This document shows, one piece after another, positions 1 through 8,150 of a stretch of DNA of 64,000 nt; the first letter of the stretch is position 1, and the number at the start of each line of letters is the position of its first letter. Below the pieces are notes generated by a model. That model saw only the letters and a program-made list of their open reading frames with translations. It did no database searches and was not told the DNA's origin. The stretch is from NCBI GenBank assembly GCA_937911865.1, contig CALDSK010000025.1:16055-80054 (forward strand), given 5' to 3'. The stretch is from an uncultured Synechococcus sp. Lineage in GTDB: Bacteria > Cyanobacteriota > Cyanobacteriia > Phormidesmidales > Phormidesmidaceae. Position numbers and translations under genes: made by a program.

Positions 1-182
1 ACCAGCAGGGAAAGCACCATCCACAGGGCAATTTGATAGTTGGTCCCTTTCACCACGAACGAAAGGATGGCGACGGCAAATGCGCTGATACCGAAGGCAG
101 ATTCGATAAATGCAGTGGGTAGCAGGAGTTCCATTAGGCAGAGCACTACACCCACAATTACCCAGATTAAGGCAGGAGTCAT
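1..182 (-). CDS. NfeD-like membrane protein, N-terminal part (runs off window)
   Basis: Reading the minus strand from an ATG at 182 gives about 60 open codons to the window edge, beginning MTPALIWVIVGVVLCLMELL. The sequence is almost wholly hydrophobic: one membrane segment of about 20 residues, a short polar turn (LLPTAFIESAFG), then a second segment. This start, with the M-E-LLLP-T-F pattern, is typical of small cyanobacterial NfeD-family proteins of about 150 residues, which are inner-membrane proteins thought to partner stomatin/SPFH proteins. The C-terminal soluble OB-fold domain would lie beyond base 1, so the assignment rests on the membrane part only. It is divergent from the phosphatase gene on its right. 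Confidence 0.6.
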   Translation of the reverse strand, partial: MTPALIWVIVGVVLCLMELLLPTAFIESAFGISAFAVAILSFVVKGTNYQIALWMVLSLL

Positions 183-506
183 ATCAACTGAGACTGAGCA
201 AACGCGCTCAGCGGTCTTTATATTGAGTTATCCCCTATAGCCTAGTGCAGCATCTTCCCAAGTGTCCCTACGACGGAAAAGGAACTTTACGCCACCTGAC
301 TGATCTGGTAAAAACTCACTGTTAACCTCAGTATTTTTACGGGCGTTTCCAGTCAAAATTACACTGAGATCACCATTAAAACTGGGTTAAAACCTGATCA
401 AAAGCTGTAATCGTGATCCATTCGAGCAAATTTATTTGCACTAAATCCCTTTTCCCTTACCATAGACCTAATTTAACGGCAATACCCTCGCTGAGCGCGA
501 CATCAT
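183..506. other. Divergent intergenic region, no gene seen
   Basis: These 324 bp separate the NfeD-like gene (leftward) from the PP2C gene (rightward) and must hold both promoters. The part from about 300 is AT-rich. I see no convincing ORF, strong hairpin or recognisable operator. Confidence 0.5.
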
Positions 507-2501
507 ATGAACGGTGAAGAGAGCAAATATCCCTTCAAACAGTACGTTTGGGCCTTGGGCCACGGCACGAATAAGATTCCGATTGGCGATCTGGTCGATG
601 GACGCTACAAGGTGGTAGCACCTTCAATTTGGCTAGATACTCGGCCAGACGAAACGCCGAAGGTACCTGAGCCGGTACCCAGCTTTGCAATGCCATACCT
701 GAAGGCCTATCCGTATCAGCTCAATTTGCCAGGGGTCTATGGCATTTGCCATCAAGACTCTGGCGAGGCGGTGCTATTGCTCAGCAATGTACCGGTGAAC
801 CGGCAGGGCCAGCTAATGAGTGCGATCGCTAAAGTATGGCCAGAAGCCACGGCCTTTCGTCAGGTCTACTGGCTCTGGCAAATGATTGCGCTATGGGAGC
901 CCCTGCAAAGCTTTGGCGCTGCGGCCAGCCTACTGAAAAAAAGCAATATCAGAGTCGAAGCCTGGCGAGTCCGCCTGATTGGCCTATCGACGAATCCAAC
1001 TGCGCCAACCTACGCAGACTTAGCCAATGCGTGGGAGGGCATTTACCTGCCTGCCGCAAAGCCGGAAATTGCTCGGATGATTCGCTCAGTCTGCAAGCAG
1101 CTAAAAGAAGAAGCGCCCGATTTTGACAGCATTAAAGAACAGGTTAACGCCCGGCTCCTGCAAGAGGCCGCTGGCAACACGATGTCGTTTCAAGTGGCAG
1201 GTGCTACGAGCACGGGGCCGCGAATGGCTCGGAATGAAGACGCTTGCTACCCCAGCCGAGCTGAGCTAAAGCGTACAGGAACTGCCGATTTGCCGCTGCT
1301 GCCCAGACTGGCAATTGTCTGCGATGGGGTTGGGGGGCATGAAGGCGGTGAAGTCGCAAGCCAGCGAGTGGTGCGATCGCTCCAGCTGCAGCTCCGTGGG
1401 CTCCTCGCCGAAGCGATGGAGCAGCCAAAAGCAATTCCTCCCCAGGTGGTGATTGACCAAATCGAAGCCGCTATTCGAGTTGCGAACAATCTGATTGCGC
1501 AACAAAACGATCAGCAGGGCCGGGCCGACCGGCAGCGAATGGGCACGACGCTGGTCATGGCACTAGTATTGCCGCAGCGCGTAGAGACGCCCGAAGGACC
1601 GACCGAAGTCAATGAACTGTACCTGACCCACATTGGTGACAGCCGCGCCTACTGGATTACGCCAGAGCACTGCCAGCTGCTCACAGTAGATGATGACATT
1701 GCCGGAAAAGAAGTCAGTGCAGGCCACAGCTTTTACGCTACTGCGAGCAAACGCCCCAACGCCCAGGCACTGAGCCAAGCCGTTGGCGTGCAGGAATATG
1801 ACAAGTTGCAGCCACACACTCAGCGATTTTTGTTCGAGTCGAGTGGCGTCTTACTTCTATGTTCTGATGGATTGAGCGACAACCATCAGGTAGAGGCCTC
1901 TTGGGCGAACTACGTGGGGCTAATTGTTAAGCAGATTGTGCCGCTAGACGCCGCTGTAGAGTCGTGGATTGAACTGGCCAATCAGAAAAATGGGCATGAC
2001 AATGTCGCCGTCGTGCTGATGAACGCCATAATGACCGCCGTCGCCGATGAGGCTGCGCTGGCGGCTGCGCAAAGCCGCAATGGCAACGCGCAAAGACAAG
2101 GAGAGATGACGCGCTCAGGTCATAGAGAAGTCGTTGTTAGTGCGACGGTAGGGTCATCAGGAGCACTGACAAGAAGTACGGGCAGAAGCGCCACGGCAAC
2201 TTTGCCGCAGCCACCTGTGACCCTAACGCCAGCGTCTAGAGCGCTGCTGTACGGCGAAGACGACGACGACGATACGCCGCTGACCGCCGAAGAGATGGAG
2301 GACTTCAGTGTTGAGCCTTCGCAGTCGCCCGCAAAGGCGCAGCGATGGGTAACGGCGCTTTTAGCCCTGATTGTGGCAGGCGTTATTGGGTCAGTGGCCT
2401 GGCTGCTGTGGCGGGCAATTGAGCCCACTGCTGAAGAGCTATTACCACCGGCTACTCAGGATACTGAGACTGTCACGCCGGAGGACGCCGCACCAGAGTA
2501 G
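507..2501 (+). CDS. PP2C-type protein phosphatase with C-terminal membrane anchor
   Basis: This 664-residue protein has a cyanobacterial N-terminal region (about 1-225, no catalytic motifs seen), a PP2C Ser/Thr phosphatase domain (about 228-508) and a tail. The metal-binding motifs are intact: RNED (242-245), DGVGGHEGG (273-281), GDSRAYW (377-383), CSDGLSDN (452-459) and GHDN (496-499), so an active Mn/Mg-dependent phosphatase is expected. An acidic stretch (EDDDDD) precedes one membrane segment at about 616-635, so the enzyme is probably tethered with its catalytic part in the cytoplasm. The substrate is unknown; such proteins usually oppose Ser/Thr kinases. The ATG at 507 is the first in frame. 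The family is clear, the role is not. Confidence 0.9.
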   Translation: MNGEESKYPFKQYVWALGHGTNKIPIGDLVDGRYKVVAPSIWLDTRPDETPKVPEPVPSFAMPYLKAYPYQLNLPGVYGICHQDSGEAVLLLSNVPVNRQGQLMSAIAKVWPEATAFRQVYWLWQMIALWEPLQSFGAAASLLKKSNIRVEAWRVRLIGLSTNPTAPTYADLANAWEGIYLPAAKPEIARMIRSVCKQLKEEAPDFDSIKEQVNARLLQEAAGNTMSFQVAGATSTGPRMARNEDACYPSRAELKRTGTADLPLLPRLAIVCDGVGGHEGGEVASQRVVRSLQLQLRGLLAEAMEQPKAIPPQVVIDQIEAAIRVANNLIAQQNDQQGRADRQRMGTTLVMALVLPQRVETPEGPTEVNELYLTHIGDSRAYWITPEHCQLLTVDDDIAGKEVSAGHSFYATASKRPNAQALSQAVGVQEYDKLQPHTQRFLFESSGVLLLCSDGLSDNHQVEASWANYVGLIVKQIVPLDAAVESWIELANQKNGHDNVAVVLMNAIMTAVADEAALAAAQSRNGNAQRQGEMTRSGHREVVVSATVGSSGALTRSTGRSATATLPQPPVTLTPASRALLYGEDDDDDTPLTAEEMEDFSVEPSQSPAKAQRWVTALLALIVAGVIGSVAWLLWRAIEPTAEELLPPATQDTETVTPEDAAPE

Positions 2502-2525
2502 GACAAGTGAAAAGAGCAGCTATCT

Positions 2526-2573
2526 TGGCGCGGTGATTGACTGGCGCGGTAGTTGACTGGCGCGGTGGTTGAG
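2526..2573. repeat. Tandem repeat, 3 x 16 bp
   Basis: Three adjacent 16-bp units, TGGCGCGGTGATTGAC and two near copies, differ at only one or two bases. They lie just after the phosphatase stop codon and before ftrV. This is the first of many unrelated short tandem duplications in the window. Confidence 0.9.
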
Positions 2574-2623
2574 CGGCAGTGCTGTGAGAGAATATACCTG
2601 ATTAATTCACTTATATATCTCTC

Positions 2624-2863
2624 ATGAAAGTTGGCGATCGCATTCGTGTCAACGCTCCGCTCACACTGTTTAACCACCCCAAACATCGCAACCAGCCCTT
2701 CAATGTAGAGGGGATGGAAGGGGTTGTTTCAGAGATTTTGACCGATTATGAAGGCCGACCGATCAGTCCTAACTATCAAATTGTGGCGTCGTTTGAAGTC
2801 GAAGGTGCTAAGCGTCCGTTTAAGGCGCACCTACACGAAGACGAGCTGGAAGTAATCTCTTAG
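2624..2863 (+). CDS. ftrV: Ferredoxin-thioredoxin reductase, variable (alpha) chain
   Basis: The 79-residue product matches the small SH3-like variable chain of ferredoxin-thioredoxin reductase in length and sequence. It opens MKVGDRIRVNAPLTLFNHP and ends in a conserved region around FKAHLHEDELE. It has no cysteines, as expected: the Fe-S cluster and redox disulfide are on the catalytic chain (FtrC), which is not in this window. With FtrC it passes electrons from photosynthetic ferredoxin to thioredoxin in the cytosol, linking light to enzyme activation. The gene stands alone behind a 122-bp gap that contains the 16-bp repeats. Confidence 0.93.
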   Translation: MKVGDRIRVNAPLTLFNHPKHRNQPFNVEGMEGVVSEILTDYEGRPISPNYQIVASFEVEGAKRPFKAHLHEDELEVIS

Positions 2864-2874
2864 GCAAGCATCCC

Positions 2875-2912
2875 CTTAAAACAAGACGCTTCACTTAAAA
2901 CAAGACGCTTCA
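2875..2912. repeat. Tandem repeat, 2 x 19 bp (perfect)
   Basis: Two identical 19-bp copies of CTTAAAACAAGACGCTTCA sit between the convergent ftrV and SDR genes. No hairpin or T-tract terminator is visible there. Confidence 0.95.
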
Positions 2913-2942
2913 TAGGTAGAGAAAAGGAGCGACATTAGGGCA

Positions 2943-3692
2943 TCACGAAGACTGTTGCGTTGGGCGCATTAAGATGTCGTTGACCTCAACATGAGCGGGC
3001 TGCGATATTGCATACGCTACCGCCTCTGCAATATCAACGGCCTGTAATACCGGAAATTGACCGTATGTATTCTGCGCTTTTTCAGCGCTCTGATAATACT
3101 TTTCAGCGAATTCAGTTTCGACAATGCCGGGACTGACGGAGGATACGCGGATAGGGCTGTTTTGCGATCGCAATTCTCTGCGCAACGTTTCTGTCAAAGA
3201 CCGCACCGCAAACTTAGTAGCCGAATACAGTCCGGTAATGGCGGGCACCCGGTGCCCTGACATTGAACTAACCTGCACGATATGTCCTTTCTGGGCGGGC
3301 CTCATTAGCTGCACCGCCTCACGCGTACAAATACAAAGTGCTAGCACGTTAACATCTAACATCTCTCGCCAAGATTCGGTCTTCCCTGCGGTCAACGATT
3401 CTTTGTGACCTAGCCCCGCGTTGTTAACCAGCACATCGAGCCGCCCCCAGCGGTCTTTTACGGCTGCAAAAAAGCTGAGAATAGCGGCTTCATCGCGCAA
3501 GTCTACTGACTGAATTAAGACCTCAGTATCATACTGCGCGAGGTCTTTTTTAGCCGCCTCTAGCCGCTCCTGACGGCGGGCGCAAAGCGCGAGATCGTAG
3601 CCTGCTTTGGCCAGTCGGTGTGCGATCGCTAGCCCAATACCACTAGAGGCTCCCGTAATCATCGCGACGGATCTTTTTGCAGTATTTGTCAT
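2943..3692 (-). CDS. SDR-family NAD(P)-dependent oxidoreductase
   Basis: This 249-residue classical short-chain dehydrogenase has the Rossmann glycine motif TGASSGIG (13-20), NNAG (90-93) and the catalytic Ser143-Tyr156-Lys160 set (YSATK). CARRQERL after the second strand suggests NADP(H) preference. Length and motifs match small cytosolic SDRs that reduce or oxidise hydroxy/keto groups (YdfG-like), but the substrate cannot be read from sequence. It is convergent with ftrV and divergent from psbY, with 78 bp between the two starts. Confidence 0.9.
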   Translation of the reverse strand: MTNTAKRSVAMITGASSGIGLAIAHRLAKAGYDLALCARRQERLEAAKKDLAQYDTEVLIQSVDLRDEAAILSFFAAVKDRWGRLDVLVNNAGLGHKESLTAGKTESWREMLDVNVLALCICTREAVQLMRPAQKGHIVQVSSMSGHRVPAITGLYSATKFAVRSLTETLRRELRSQNSPIRVSSVSPGIVETEFAEKYYQSAEKAQNTYGQFPVLQAVDIAEAVAYAISQPAHVEVNDILMRPTQQSS

Positions 3693-3770
3693 CGTTATCC
3701 CAGGGTGATGCTAAATTATATGAGAAGATTATTACAACCTTTTAAGCAAAAATTCTGGAGAGGACTAAAA

Positions 3771-3896
3771 ATGGATATCCGTGTTGCGCTCGTGCTTTCA
3801 CCCCTACTCATCGCCGCTGGGTGGGCGGGTTTTAACATTTTTAGAGCTGCGCTTGTACAGGTTCAAGACCTGATCAACAAGAACAACGCTGCATAA
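3771..3896 (+). CDS. psbY: Photosystem II protein Y
   Basis: This 41-residue peptide begins [20 protein letters not shown] and has one membrane helix followed by [14 protein letters not shown] and a basic/asparagine tail. That is the PsbY pattern: a single-span thylakoid subunit at the edge of photosystem II near cytochrome b559. An upstream in-frame ATG would add 22 residues, but the family begins at MDWR/MDIR and a GGAGAGGA ribosome-binding sequence (3758-3763 and flank) sits correctly before the ATG at 3771, so I chose that start. Transcription probably stops at the palindrome at 4041-4078. Confidence 0.92.
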   Translation: MDIRVALVLSPLLIAAGWAGFNIFRAALVQVQDLINKNNAA

Positions 3897-4040
3897 GCTT
3901 TATTTAGCGACAATACTGCGCAAACAGTCGCGCTCAGCGGCTGATAGCACTGGGCGACTGAGCGTGACTGAGTCCAACTGAAAGCGACTGAGCGCAACTA
4001 AGTCTGTGAGCGTTCACTCCACAGCCGTCTTGAGAAACAT

Positions 4041-4078
4041 AAAAGAGGGGTCCCTTGTTAACAAGGGACCCCTCTTTT
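4041..4078. terminator. Bidirectional terminator, 38-bp perfect palindrome
   Basis: The two arms (AAAAGAGGGGTCCCTTGTT and its exact complement) meet at a central GTTAAC. The G/C core is flanked by A-runs on one side and T-runs on the other, so either strand gives a hairpin followed by U residues. It lies between psbY (+) and the autotransporter gene (-) and can terminate both. Confidence 0.93.
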
Positions 4079-4098
4079 GAAGCAAATCACAGGTTCAC

Positions 4099-7074
4099 TT
4101 AGAACAGCACAGAAAACTTAATCTCACCCGTGTGAGATTGAATGCTGTCACCCAAATTGCCCTGGTATCGGAAGCCGACAGCCGTTCGTTCTGAAATAGA
4201 CAGCGCCGCCTCGGCTCCAATGTAAAGACCGTTGCTATTGGCAAAAGGTGAGCCAATGCTGACATCGTTGCCCGCCAGCTGACCATCAAATTGCACCGTA
4301 TCATCGCTCAGCGCAGTTTCGTATAGCAAATCCAAATTCAGCGATAGCAGCCCAACATCCACCTGACTCTGCCCGCCGACTCTAACGCCTAGCCCGGCCA
4401 TTAGCTGACTGACATCAGCGCTGTCGTAGCTCACCTTGAAGGTGTCACTGTCGGTATCAAATCCGCTATAGCTACCAAACGCGCCGCTCAAGCGCCCTAT
4501 CGGTCCTACCGCTAGCTTGGCATCTGAGCGCAGATTATAAAAGCCTTCCGCTTCCGCTACAAAAACGCCGCCGCTGCTGTCTTCACCATCACCACTAATG
4601 TTTTGAGAATTGTAAGACGCCGCTACGTGCGCAGCTAAGGGGCCGCTATTGCCTTCAAAATAAGCGCCGAGCGAGTACGTCGTCACATCTGCAGAATCGC
4701 TAATCCCATTGACGTTTGTGCTACCGTAACCAACGCCCGCACCAAACACAGCCTTTCCTGACTCACCAACATTGACTGCCCGGTCATAGCCCACAGCAAT
4801 TCCGTAAGTGTTGGAATCAAACCCCGTTGATAGGTCGTCCTCTTCTGCATCTAGCAGGCCACCAAAGCCAGAAATCCAGGCACCGTTGCCGATAGCCGTC
4901 GTATCGTTCAGCGGATTATCTGAGGTCTCCGAAATAATAGAGATATCTGAGCGCCGACTATCAACCCGCGTGCTAGACGGCAGTAAAACGCTGTTGAATA
5001 GTGTGGCAACGCGAACACCTGTGGCAGCAGCATGCGCTCTTACCTCTCCAGCCATATCAGAGAGTAACGCTTTGGCATCGTCAGGCGTTGATGCCTGGCT
5101 AATCAGTTCATTGAGGGTCACTTGCTGTTCAGCCGTCAGCAGTCCGCTATCCGTTATAGCGTTGAGCGCCGCACCAAACATAGACACGTTTTCTGCCTCA
5201 ATTTGGTTGGTAAAGTCTGACTGAATCGCGATTTCTCCGCGCCCAGTGGTGGCGTTGTTAGAAGCGACACCTCTGACAAAGTTAGAACTTGAGGCGACCC
5301 TCGTGCCTTCAGCAAAAGTCGTATTAGAGAATTCCTGTGTAGGCTGTGTGCCCGTTGTGTTCTCGGTTTGAATATTCGCGGTAGCGCCAGGCTCGAAGGC
5401 CGTCACACCGCCGCCCATACCGCCCGCAGCATCCGATCTCAAATCGATTCGGCCATCGCCTTGAACATTGACCTGGCTACCGGGGTCTACTGTAATTCGG
5501 TTCCCACTTTGATCGTCTGTGACATTGTAGGTAGACCCTTGGCCGAAAGCAGGATCGCCTGCTGTGGTGTTGCTGCCGACGTTAGTGGCCTCAAAGCCGC
5601 TGTAGTCAGCCGAATCGTTCGGTTTGCCGTTGTTGAGATTCAGCGTATCTGTACCGCCACCCCCCGAAGCAAGCTGCCCCGGACCTGAGATGGGCTGGCT
5701 AGAGTTATCGTTTAGGATATCGTCGCCTTCACCTAGATCAATTACGGGGCTTTCACTATTGCTGGTGACAGAACCATTGACCGTCACGGTGTCACTGCCT
5801 GCCCCTAGAGCGATCACAGACCCAGAACCACCCCCAGAAACCTGACCACCAATCTCTAAGGTGGTATTAGTCGCGCCATTATCAACGACGGCTGCGCCTG
5901 CTGCTGCAATTTGGCCGCCTGACTCAATGGTTATGGTCGCGCTACTAGCGGTTTCTTCAACCACAACGGCTTGAGCGCCCGATGATGAGGTCGTCACTGC
6001 GCCGCCGCCCTGTACGCTCAGCGAAGAACCATCGCCAACCACCACGCCCTGGCTATCCGCTGCTGCCGCTGACACTTTACCGGCAACATTGACGGTAGCA
6101 TTTCTGCCAGACACCACAGCCGCGGCATCACTGGCAAAAACGCTGACTTCTCCCCCGGCACTTACCGTAATCTTTGCGCCTGTACTTCTAATTTCAATTG
6201 CATTCGCAGCGGCTCCTTGCGTGCTGACAACGCCCCCTGCGGCCACGTTGACAACCGTATTTTCTGCATTACTAAGCACCGCGCTAGCGCTTTGAGCCGC
6301 AGAGCTGACTGCGCCTGAGACCGTAACCTCGCCGTTGGCAGCCTCTACCCGGACAGGATTGGCACCACTGCCAGCAGTTGTTACGCTGGCCGTTGCGCCA
6401 ACGTCCAGATTGCTGTTTTCGCCTGCGAGCAAAATGGCAGTGGCGTTGGCGCTACTGGTTGAAACCTGCGCAGTCCCGATGAGGTCAATGGCTGAGGTGC
6501 TACCTGTGGCGATCGCAGTCGAAGCAGACCCACTGGTACTAACCGTGCCTTCTCGAATGGTAATTTTGGCGTTGCTGCCCGTCGTAATGCCTGCTGAGTT
6601 TTCGCCAGCGGTAGACACAATGCCATTGATAGTAATGGTGGCACCGTCTTGCACCACAATTGCAGGGGCGCTATCGCCTGCGGTCGTAATCGGACGATTG
6701 GGCCCTTCAACTGTTATCTTCGCTCCGTTGGCAAGCACAATTCCTGGGAGTTCGCCGGCGACTTCGATACCACCTTCTGGCCCCTGAATCTGGACGGTAA
6801 CATTGTCAGCGTCGAGCGAGTAAACGCCTTGCGCATCGTTACCGTCAGCGCAAATAACCGTATCTCCAGATTCAGGACGATTGCCCGAAGGCGGCTCCGG
6901 TTCTTCTTCTGAGCTGTCTGTAGTGGTGATGACATCGCCTTGAGGAGCGGGCTTTTCACCTTCTAAGAGGCAAGCGGCCATTGCCTGGGTAAACGTCAGG
7001 CTGAAAGGCTTGAGGGTGCCGCTGGAAAATATCACAATTAGGCTAAAGATGGACAGGCGAAGGGTGTTGCTCAT
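4099..7074 (-). CDS. Secreted autotransporter with beta-helix passenger and outer-membrane barrel
   Basis: From the ATG at 7074 the protein has 991 residues. It starts with a signal peptide (MSNTLRLSIFSLIVIF then a cut near AMAAC). A long passenger (about 70-600) is rich in short Gly/Ala/Ser/Thr/Val repeats of the form N-A-x-I-T-V-x-G, as in right-handed beta-helices. A linker follows, then a C-terminal barrel of about 260 residues ending KFSVLF; the final Phe is the usual outer-membrane barrel signature. It should be a type V secretion protein displaying its passenger on the surface, perhaps for adhesion. A longer reading from 7155 (non-ATG) would bury the signal peptide. Long antisense frames here are artefacts of the repetitive codons. 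Confidence 0.85.
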   Translation of the reverse strand: MSNTLRLSIFSLIVIFSSGTLKPFSLTFTQAMAACLLEGEKPAPQGDVITTTDSSEEEPEPPSGNRPESGDTVICADGNDAQGVYSLDADNVTVQIQGPEGGIEVAGELPGIVLANGAKITVEGPNRPITTAGDSAPAIVVQDGATITINGIVSTAGENSAGITTGSNAKITIREGTVSTSGSASTAIATGSTSAIDLIGTAQVSTSSANATAILLAGENSNLDVGATASVTTAGSGANPVRVEAANGEVTVSGAVSSAAQSASAVLSNAENTVVNVAAGGVVSTQGAAANAIEIRSTGAKITVSAGGEVSVFASDAAAVVSGRNATVNVAGKVSAAAADSQGVVVGDGSSLSVQGGGAVTTSSSGAQAVVVEETASSATITIESGGQIAAAGAAVVDNGATNTTLEIGGQVSGGGSGSVIALGAGSDTVTVNGSVTSNSESPVIDLGEGDDILNDNSSQPISGPGQLASGGGGTDTLNLNNGKPNDSADYSGFEATNVGSNTTAGDPAFGQGSTYNVTDDQSGNRITVDPGSQVNVQGDGRIDLRSDAAGGMGGGVTAFEPGATANIQTENTTGTQPTQEFSNTTFAEGTRVASSSNFVRGVASNNATTGRGEIAIQSDFTNQIEAENVSMFGAALNAITDSGLLTAEQQVTLNELISQASTPDDAKALLSDMAGEVRAHAAATGVRVATLFNSVLLPSSTRVDSRRSDISIISETSDNPLNDTTAIGNGAWISGFGGLLDAEEDDLSTGFDSNTYGIAVGYDRAVNVGESGKAVFGAGVGYGSTNVNGISDSADVTTYSLGAYFEGNSGPLAAHVAASYNSQNISGDGEDSSGGVFVAEAEGFYNLRSDAKLAVGPIGRLSGAFGSYSGFDTDSDTFKVSYDSADVSQLMAGLGVRVGGQSQVDVGLLSLNLDLLYETALSDDTVQFDGQLAGNDVSIGSPFANSNGLYIGAEAALSISERTAVGFRYQGNLGDSIQSHTGEIKFSVLF

Positions 7075-7383
7075 GTGAATATTTTTCCGAACAGCGGAGG
7101 GAACAATCCAAAAATGCCGAACGAATCCGCCCGACAGAAGTATCCTTCCCATCAACTAAAGTGATTGGAACAGCGTCGGTGAAAAATATTAAGAGCGTTT
7201 GATGTTACAGACAAAAATGACCGTTTTCAGCAAAAAATACCGCCTTCTTACGGAATAGCACGGTCATAAAATTGAGAGAGCCCTTCGGTGTTAAAACTGA
7301 GCAGCCTAGCAAGCTAATCTCATCGGTTAGCGTCACTGGCCAACATTACTGGTTAGCAGACAAAGGCCTTCAGCCGACATCTG

Positions 7384-7423
7384 GCACTTTTAGCCAATAT
7401 CTAGCGCTTTTAACCAATATCTA
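7384..7423. repeat. Tandem repeat, 2 x 20 bp, over the rdgB stop codon
   Basis: GCACTTTTAGCCAATATCTA is followed by a copy with two changes. The second copy contains the rdgB stop codon and the codons of its last residues. Confidence 0.85.
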
Positions 7424-7988
7424 GCGCCTTCAGCTGTGGCATTAGCTGGTCAAATGCGATGCCTCGGTGGCTGTAGCGCTCTTTCTCTGTATGCGTCATT
7501 TCGGCAAAGGTCTTGCCCTGGGTGGTGACGTAGAAAATAGGGTCGTAGCCAAAGCCGCCTGCGCCCTGACCTTCTGTCAAGATTGACCCCGGACAACGGC
7601 CTTCGGTTTCGAGCGCGATAGTACCGTCTGGACGAGATAGGGCGATCGCACAGACAAATTCAGCCCGGCGATCGCGCTCATCACCCAGCTCTTTGAGCAC
7701 CCGATTAATCCGGTCCGCATCACTATCACCGTAGCGAGCCGAGTACACACCTGGCGCACCGCCTAACGCCAGCACAGAAAGGCCAGAGTCATCTGCGATC
7801 GCCCATTTCCCTGTGAGCTTCGCCACTTCAGACGCCTTTAGCCTGGCATTTTCAATAAACGTCTTACCAGTTTCTTCCACCTCAATATCAGCGGGCTTCA
7901 GGGCTAGCGTCCAGTCGAGCACCTGTAGATAATCTTTGAGCTCAGCTAGCTTGCCTGGATTGCCCGTTGCAACGATAACAGTAGTCAT
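7410..7988 (-). CDS. rdgB: XTP/dITP diphosphatase (RdgB/HAM1)
   Basis: The 192-residue product has all landmarks of the Ham1/RdgB family: TGNPGK near the N-terminus (8-13), the acidic DDSGL motif (66-70), GGAPGVYSARY, FGYDPIFY and SHRGIAF near the C-terminus. The enzyme hydrolyses non-canonical purine nucleoside triphosphates (dITP, XTP) to monophosphate and pyrophosphate, keeping deaminated bases out of DNA and RNA. It acts in the cytosol as a Mg-dependent dimer. The gene stands alone. Its last codons fall in a 20-bp tandem duplication, so its C-terminal residues may differ from relatives. Confidence 0.95.
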   Translation of the reverse strand: MTTVIVATGNPGKLAELKDYLQVLDWTLALKPADIEVEETGKTFIENARLKASEVAKLTGKWAIADDSGLSVLALGGAPGVYSARYGDSDADRINRVLKELGDERDRRAEFVCAIALSRPDGTIALETEGRCPGSILTEGQGAGGFGYDPIFYVTTQGKTFAEMTHTEKERYSHRGIAFDQLMPQLKALDIG

Positions 7989-8150
7989 AGAGGCCAGTAA
8001 TAAATAGTGATCTAGAACAGCGCCATAGCGCGGTATAAAAAGTTATTTATCAATTGTAAAGGCCCAAGGCGAGGACTATTCTAGGGCAGAGGGTCACAAC
8101 TGTTTTGAATCGCCTCCACAGCGCTCTATTAGCGCTCCATCACTGAAGAT

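Noticed and set aside
40..240. Plus-strand frame of 66 codons at the window start
   Set aside because: The minus strand of the same bases encodes a clear hydrophobic NfeD-like N-terminus; the plus frame has no membrane or domain features.
3930..4015. Degenerate GCGACTGAGCG-like repeats after psbY
   Set aside because: The units vary too much in sequence and spacing to call a tandem repeat with the confidence of the others.
4808..6787. Several long antisense reading frames over the autotransporter gene
   Set aside because: They mirror the repetitive, GC-biased passenger codons, have no ribosome-binding sites or family features and lie wholly inside a convincing gene.
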